From Zantedeschia hybrid cultivar (taxonomy: Eukaryota; Streptophyta; Magnoliopsida; Alismatales; Araceae), in the NCBI GenBank assembly GCA_030544215.1, contig JARZZO010000010.1, forward strand, positions 54,663,564 through 54,727,563: a stretch of 64,000 nt of DNA. The letters run 5' to 3'. The number at the start of each line of letters is the position of its first letter. Positions within the stretch are counted from its first letter, which is position 1. The notes under the pieces are model-generated. The model saw nothing but the letters and a program-made list of their open reading frames with translations. It ran no database searches and had not been told where the DNA came from. The position numbers and the translations under genes are program-made. Positions 48,101-57,100 of the stretch are shown one piece after another.

Positions 48101-51100
48101 TCCGCGACGTGTAGTGAAATCAAGAATGATAAAACATTAACCACAAATACAAGAGACCAATTCCTTTAATCTAAATAAATCAGACATGTAGTAGAGTGAG
48201 CAAATTATTTTAATCAGATGGAAAAAGGACAAATTTATCAGAAGCAATACATAACAAAGAATACACAGATATACATGAATAATTATTTTACACAAGGAAA
48301 GGAGAACATACCACTTTTCCTTGTCTTCGAGCATAGGAGCAGGCTCGCTAGATATCATGAATAGTACCTAACGGGGGGGGGGGGGGGGAGAGAGAGAGAA
48401 GATGATAAACACTGAGACCCAAGAAGGACAATCCTACAATAATAAGCAGAAAGGTCACTGCAGCATTAAGATGCAAGAGATGAAAGAAATGTGCAACTAC
48501 ACCTATAAACCAAACAACAGCTTTTCTCCCTTCTGTTGGGAGGGGGCTTAGGAATCAAGATGGCATTCTAACTACTAATGGAATCCTAATTTAAACAGTT
48601 GAGCTCGAACAATCTGTCAGTTTGATGATTATTCATGCCTGAAGAAAGAAAAAGATCTACACATTTGGTGGGGAAAGCCAGGATGCTATCCAGCCTATGC
48701 ACTTTGAGAACTAAGACTAACCTCTGCCAGTGTTTCACAGCATGAATATGCTCGTACACCACTAGGAACCTCTCCCAGATCTGCCTCCCTTTGATGGAAG
48801 CATCCTGATTCAAAATGACCAACCTATCTATGACTGACTCAAGTCCACTTGTTTTTTTTGGACCATTTCAGCAACTGGTTGAGATTTATATGCCTCCTTC
48901 TGGATCAACACCATGGAGGCTTGTTTAGGCCACTCACATGATCTGCATCCCTGGGATCAAACAATATTGGCAAGGAAGTCCAAAATTGCAAAAATAGTGA
49001 TAGTAGAAGAGAGAAAAACCATCTACATATAGTGACTTCATCCTCTGTAGCAAACCTTCAACTCATTTCCTGTAAAAGGCCTAAAAATTGTTATAGCCTC
49101 CTCCTCCACTGGAACATGGGGCAGCAATCACTTTCGCTAGTAGTCTCCATCTATTAAAAGTTCCATCACATACCTAAAAATTTCCTCTTCTTGAGCAAAT
49201 ATCCTTTTTTTTAGTGGATAGTACCACATGTCTTATAAAAAAAAAGGGATTACAAAAAAGGAATATATACAAAGACAAAAATCTTCCTATAAGAAGAGCA
49301 CCAAGATGGTGAGACACTCACTCAGCCATCTCCGAAAAGACCCAAAGAGGAACCATTATAACATTCCACATTACAAGAGAAAGAAGCCCACTCCCTAACT
49401 TTTCTAGCCACAAAAGCAAATACATGTTCCAGGGTATTACCGTCCCTCTTAAAAATCTTGTTGTTACACTCCATCCAGAGGGCCCATATAGTTGCATGCA
49501 GGATCAGCCACCAGACAGTACGATCTCCTTTGTTGGGCCAAAGTCGTCCCTATTTAAGCAAAAGTTCAGCCATGTCACAGAAAGGTAGAGGATCATAAGA
49601 TGCCACACCTCAGAGGAGAAAGAGCAACTCACAAACTAGTGATCTTTAAACTCATCTTCCAAGCCACACAAAGCACATCGAGAATCCTAGTCTGGCAGGA
49701 AGCGGGCAAATGTATCACATGTGGGGAGCCTGTCAATCGAAGCCCTCCAAAGTAGAAGCTGCACATTAAGAGGACTTTTGACTTTCCACATCTCCGAAAG
49801 GAGAAGGTAATGAGTCCCCCCATCAGCCACCATAGAATAAACCGATCTAACTGAGAAACATCCCTAGGCATCCCACATCCAGGTCCAATGATCCTGAAAA
49901 CCTAGAACCATGTTCCAAGAGTCCAAGATGTTAAACAACTGCAAAAGGTCATCCAGCTCCTCATCCTTGAGGTTTATCCTAAATGTGGGTCTCCAGGAAA
50001 AGTGCGGCCATGACGCCTCGCATAGATGGCTAACAGTAGCTGCATGGTCCTGAGCGATGGCAAACAAGGAGGGGAACAAGTGCCAGAGGGTTGGTGAGCA
50101 AACCAAGAGTCCAGCCAAAAAAGAGTAGACCTCCTATCTCCTATAGTAATCCAAGCTCCAGCAAGGAATATATCTATATATAAGAGGATACCTTTCCAAA
50201 GCGAAGATACATTGTAGGTAGTTGGCAGACCAACACCCCGCCATGGTTGGTAGTACCGGCCGATACCGGTACCGGCTGACAACTGTACCTAGCCGGTACA
50301 TGTAAAACGCCCCTTAAAAGGGGTGTTTCACTTTCCCCTCTCACAGAAACAGATCTGTGAGAGGGGCTGTTGCATTTTTGGAGCGATTCAGGGGAAGGAG
50401 GGGAAGGAGGAGAAGGTACCACCGCCGCCACCTGCTGCCGCCGCCGTAGGCTTGTAGCCCGCTACTGGAGAGATTTTGGCCGTTTTGGGTGGAAGAAAAA
50501 AAGAAATAAAATAATGTATGATATATATTTTAAATCGTTATATTATTTTTGAGTTGTTAACTGATTATTAGATTATTTACGTTCGTTTTCTTAGTAAAAT
50601 AGACAACCCCTAAGTTTTGACCCTAATTAGCGGCTAAAAATTATGGCTTTTGTCCAATTACTTCAATTAAACATCAATTGAAGCTTAGCTTCATTACATA
50701 TATTAAAATAAGAGCATGCTGTCATTTACGTTGATTGAAGGTTAATTAGCGAAAACCCCTAATTTTGACCCTAATTAATGGTTAATTGTTGAGTCTTTTG
50801 TCTAATTACTTAAATTAAACATCAATTGAAACCTAATTAAGTTTCATTACATACTTTAAAGTAGGAGCATGCTGTGAATTATGTTGATTAAAGGTTAATC
50901 AGGAAAAAATCTTAATTTTGACCCTAATTAGTAGTTAATTATTAGGCATTTTGTCTAATTACTTAAATTAAACATCAATTGAAGCCTAATTAAGTTTCAT
51001 TGCATATTTTAAAGTAGGAGCATAATGTGAATTGTGTTGATTGAAGGTTAATTAGGGAAAAATTCTAATTTTGACCATAATTAGTAGTGAATCATTGGGC

Positions 51101-54100
51101 CTTTTGTCTAATTACTTAAATTAAACATCAATTGAAGCCTAATTAAGCTTCATTGCATATTTTAAAGTAGGAGTATACTATGAATTGAGTTGATTGAAGA
51201 TTAATTAGGAAAAAATTCTAATTTTGACCCTAATTAGTGGTTTATTAGGCCTTTTGTCTAATTACTTAAATTAAACATCAATTGAAGCCTATTAAGCTTT
51301 ATTGTATATTTTAAAGTAGAAACATACTGTGAATTGCGTTGATTGAAGGTTAATTAGGAAAATTTTTCAATTTTATAATTAGTGGTTAATTATTAGGCCT
51401 TTTATCTAATTACTTAAATTAAACATCAATTGAAGCTTAATTAAACTTTATGGTATATTTTAAAATAGGACCATGCGGTGAATTGCGTTGATTGAAGATT
51501 AATTAGAAAAAAAATCTCAATTTTGACCATACTTTGGAGTTAATTATTAGACTTTTTGTCTAATTACTTAAATTAAACATCAATTAAAGTCTAATTAAGT
51601 TTCATTGCATATTTTAAAATAGGAGCATGATGCCAAATGTACTTATATTTGTTTTTATTTATTTCTTTCTTATTGTAGGATCATGGTTGAACATCAGCAG
51701 TCCGATGAGAGACAGCAAGAGCAGGACCCAGGGTGGGCCCATATTACCTTAGTTAATACTGCAAAGAGGAGAGTGAAATGCAAATATTGTGACAAACAGA
51801 TGGGTGGTGGAATCACTAGAAGAAAAGAACATTTAGCAGGGATCTCAAGACAAGTGACAAGGTGTATTGTCTGTCTCCAACTAGTTGCCAACGAGATGCG
51901 TGCATTGTTGCATGGCCAGAAAGCACAAAAGGAACAAAGGAATGAAGAGGAGGTTGAACTCCAAGACGAGATTTTAGGTAGACAAGAAAAGGCAAAGGGA
52001 TGTATACTGGGGCCAGTGGCATTTCTCTACGTGAGAGGCAAAGGGCTAAACAAATTGTGGACTCTAGTGATGATGATGAAGATCCTGAAATGGCTACAGC
52101 TAGAAGAAAGAGTTTGTAGCATCAAGAAGAAGACGAAGTCCGAAGGAGAGATGATGGACCATCAACAAGAGGCAGAACTCAAGCTAGAGGCCAAGTGGGT
52201 CGTATGGACAGTTATCTTTATAGAAGACAGAGTTCTAGTCAGCCAAAAATCAAACAAGCAATGTGAGGAGTAAAAAAGTCAACTGTAGCAGCAAGACATG
52301 CTTTTAAGAGCATATGCAAATGGTTTTTGCATGTAGGTGTTCCTTCACATGCCGCTCAAACTTCTTATTTTCAGCCTAAGATTGACGCCATAGTAGATCA
52401 TGGTCGTGGGTTCAAAGTCCCCACACGTCGAGATATATATGGACGTGTGCTTGATAGAGAATATAAGGAACTTCAACAGTGGGTTGAAAGTTTTAAAGTT
52501 GTATGGAAGGAGAGAGGATGTACAATTATGTGCGATGGCTGAACTGGTACTACGAAGAAGTCCATAATTAATTTTTTTCTTTATTACACTGAAGGAACAA
52601 TTTTTATGAAATATGTTGATGCATCAAACTATTCAAAGAACGCCAAATATTTATTTGATTTGATGGATCAAATAGTGCAGGAAATTGGAGAGGAAAATGT
52701 TGTCCAAGTGGTCACTAATAATAAACCAAGTTATAAGGCTGCAGAGAAGAAGTTAATGAACAAGCGCAAACACCTTTATTGAGTTGCATGTGCAGTGCAT
52801 AGTCTGAACTTGGTGCTTGAAGACATAGGTAAGGACCGGATGTTAGTAAGACAGTAAAGAGAACACAAAAAATTACCCAATTTATTTATGGTCATCCTAA
52901 GATCTTAAACATGTTCATAGAACAAGCAACTGGGGGCCGAGATTTCATCCGCGCGGGGCCTACAAGATTTGCATCTAATTTTATTTTATTAGAATCTTTA
53001 TACAAATTCAAAAATGAGATCAATGATTTTATGTTTAATAAGGAGTTCTTAGAGTATATGCGGAATACCTCCATTGAAGCTAAATGTGAACATTTAGAAG
53101 TGGAAAAAATCATAGACAACAAAAAATTTTGGAACATTGTACAGACTTATATGAAGTTGGTGGAACCGTTCGTACGTGTCTTAAACTTGGTGGATGGGGA
53201 TGATAAGAATTACATAGGATATTTGTACGAGGTAATTGACATTGCTAAGATATACATCAAGAAAGTATTTCCCAACACTCATATAAAGTGGTGGGAGCTT
53301 ACTGATCTCAAAGGAAAGCACATTACACCACAACTTGCATGCAGTTGGTAAGTGAAATCTCGTACCGTTACATAAAAGATTATTCATTAAATTGTTATTT
53401 ACTAATTATCTACCTAAATACAGGTTATTTTTTAAATCATCGAGTAATATACAGTCGTCAAGTGCACATTGATGGAGAGGTGATCCAAGACATACTGAAT
53501 GTGATTGCATGCTTGTCGAGGACAATAAAAGATAGAATTGAGGCAGAGAGACATATGTTTATCAATTATATGAAGAATTAACTTTAAGATATGTTCAACT
53601 ACTTGTATTTTCAATAGTCCATCAATTATATTAATTGTTCATTCCATCTTTGCAGATGGAGACTTATAGGCTACAGCTCGAGACATATAATGAAGACCAG
53701 GTGCAAATTGGCATAGAGAAAGTGAGCCCAGGTATACTTAGTGATTATATTATAGTCATATATGCATAAGAAAGAAGAACATACATTGATTTATTTTTTT
53801 ATTTTTTACTAATGGCACAGTTGAGTGGTGGATAATGGTGTACAACAAAGACAGGTGCTATAATCCTTTTGCTTCCATTGCAGTGAGGGTTTGATGACGA
53901 CATCAGCAAGCCAGTGTAAAAGAAATTGGAACACATTCAGCCTTATACACTCGAAAATTCATAACCGGTTAAAGGTTGAATGATTGGAGAAATTGGTGTA
54001 GTGTCATTACAACATGAGATTGAGGATCAAAAACATCCGGTTGAGACAACAATTGAGAGAGAAACGAGTTGCAAGGCAGGCAGAAGATATTGTTGGCCAA

Positions 54101-57100
54101 ATTGATGTGGAAGACTTATTTGATGATGACAATCTCTTGCAGACTTGGGTTGAGATACGAGCAACTATCGATGAGCCAATTTTTGATCCTGATGATATAG
54201 AATGGGCATAGGTCATACTAGATGGAGTTGTTGCTAGAGATCCAGAATTAAGAACATCAAAAAGGAAAAAAGAAAAATCACCTCCTCCTTCAGATGAGCA
54301 TCAGAGTCAGAGAGAGCATATGCCTTTATTTATACCTGGTACTGAGCTTGAGCCTGCTAGACACTCAGAATCAAATAGCAGGCCAATCACTCCTAGAATG
54401 GTTGGGCCACCATCATTCTTTAGAAAAAATACATCTACACTTGAGAGGGCTAATCTGGCTGCCAGAAACGATCCTGCGATTAATGAAATGAAGTAAATCT
54501 ATGTGAGACATACACCACGAAGAACATGAATAGTGGATCGGTTGAAAAATGATCTAGGAGGAAAAGATAGCCAGCAACAACAGACATCACAAAAGAAAAA
54601 ATCAAATAATGTCAAGAGGACATTAATTATTGATTATGATGATGATGATGATGATGATGATGGGATACAATCTCCTAATGATGATGCTGGTGCAACTACA
54701 GGTGCTACTACCGGGGGCGGAGTGTATGCACCTTCTTTCTCCTTACATATTGACACTGAGAGAGGACAGAATGAAAGTTAAGGAGATTATGATTCATAAG
54801 GTCAGTATGGACAACAGTCAGGTTATAGAGGTGACCAACAAGAAATAGGCATGTATAGCTAGGGAGATCGAGTAGAGTATAAAGACTTTCAATTCCATCC
54901 ACCCAGTAGCAGTTATGGGTCAAGATCTTCTTCTTATCCTCAAGCTGCTTCTTTGCATCATGATTCTGGAATTTCAACAAGTCAACACACGTATAATCCA
55001 AGAGGGATTCAAAGAGGGATGCACGACTTGGCTGCATCACTGTTTAGTTATAGTGAATATAGGGAACATATACTACAACCTTATTATGGACAACAACAAC
55101 AACAACTGGAGCATGAATCAGAAGGATCTACGAGTTATTATCTATCCTAGTATACTCACTTATGTTTTTCATAGGTAAGGATCATTCAATTTCATTAACA
55201 TTTATTATTTGTAAATGTTTAGTATATTAGCATAATATTTTTCATGTTTAATCAGTATTAAAATAGTCATTTAGTATGTGTTATGTGTACTTCTTTGTCT
55301 TAACCCACCTTTGTCACACTCAACACATATCTAATTAATTTTTTACATTTTTTCTTGATTTTTTTCTATTTTTTTTCTTAATTTTCTCTGATTTTTTCTA
55401 AAATTTTCTGGCCATTTTATACCTGTACCGGCCGGTATGGCCGATACCAATACCGGTATGTATCGGTACTGGTGCCCACCGATACCGGTACCGATACTGC
55501 CATCCATGCACCCCGCCATCAATGAGGTGGTTATTTTGTTAGTTTATAACATTTTACATAATACTTATCACCATTTGGCCTGGTTAAACAAATGTTCATA
55601 TCTAATGACATTTGGGAGTTTTTCTGTACATTAATCATAAATATGGAATAGTTACCTATTTTCACTTTTAAGACGAAGTATAAGAGATAAGATAATGCAT
55701 AACTAAAGATGAAGATCAAGAGTCACATTTGTTGAGATAGGAGGCAACTAGCAAATACTATTGCATCCCAAGAATTTATGCGTGTAATGTTATATAAGAA
55801 ATTCTATATGTACATACCACGGTTGAGAATTATAATTATTATATACTAGATATGTGTAAATTAGCCCCATATATATATATGTATAGAAAAGAAAAAAATA
55901 CAACGTTAAAGTGAAAAATTAGAGAAGAGTCCAAACAATGTATACAATGGTAGAAAAGAGACATTGAGTTTGATGCTTTCCCTGTAATTGGAGTAGACTT
56001 AATGTAGCCTCTCTTCTAATAATAAATCTAACCATGAATAATCATCAAACAAATGAAACAAATCTGATATCTATGGAAAGATTTTAAAATTTGTTATCAT
56101 AATTTTTCTAGTCATACCCAACATCTAGAGATACAACACATGTTGAGTAATGTACTTTTTTTTTTTTGAAATAAAGTAGTGGATTGTACCACCAATTTTA
56201 TTGATGCATAAATAGAGGTGGTACAAGTAAAAGGATTGGCGAGATGCCTCTCCTAAAGATACAAATGAAAATTACAGAGCAAAATTATGGAGCTCCTTCC
56301 TCACACTATTTAACAGGATGTGTAACAAAAATCTGCTCCAATTAAAGAGAAAATGAATAGCTGCACGACAGGTGTACTCTGTGTAAGATTTTCTTCCCAG
56401 GAATAAACCATCATTGTGTTCCTTCCATATACTCCAGCTGACAGCATGTGGAGTGATAGACACCATCTTTCTTCTGGTTAAAGTTGTGGACTGCATCTTA
56501 AGCCTCTTGAATTACTGGCACATTTGTGTCACTGTTGACAAATTGATATTGATATCCCCAATTCTGCTTACAATGTTCCAAATTTCTCTGATACACTGAC
56601 ATTGTATAAAAATATGATCCGCATCTTCTGCTCCATGACCACAAAAGGAACAATTTGTGTCTGCATTAGAAGCCCATTTGGATTTGAACACCTTTGTGAA
56701 AATTCTTTTTTCAACCGTCAGCCACATAAAAGCTCTGATAGCATCCACTTCTCATCTGATTCTATGGTTAAAAACCCGACTGTAACTGAATGCTCTCCCA
56801 AGTGAAGTAGATACCCTTTCCATTTCCTCGTGTTCCATGCTACCAATATTCCTCCAGTTAGACCTTGAGATCTTATGAATACACAATCCACTATATTTAT
56901 TCCAGTAAGCTTCCTAACTAAATTAATATCCCACTGTTCCATTTTCGTTTATTGGAAGCACAAAATTTCCACTGTCTTTCTTCTTATCAGTTCATGAACC
57001 ATCGACTGCTTGACATCATCATGGATACTCCTGATATTCCAAGAAATCAAAATCATGTCTTTATCTGACAACTCCCAGAACTAACAATGCTGACTTCCTC

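Larger units (their letters stand above)
50242..55508 (+). mobile_element. hAT-2: 5,267-bp hAT transposon, ACCGGTA word family, TSD CACCCCGC
   Basis: Perfect 8-bp duplications CACCCCGC lie at 50234-50241 and 55509-55516. The ends are CATGGTTGGTAGTACCGG and, reversed, CATGGATGGCAGTATCGG, matching at most positions. Subterminal words are ACCGGTA/TACCGGC rather than GGATCGG. Inside are a GC-rich leader (50240-50490), a 150-bp repeat array (50600-51650), a possible acceptor TTATTGTAG at 51679, and a degenerate transposase. Confidence 0.95.
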
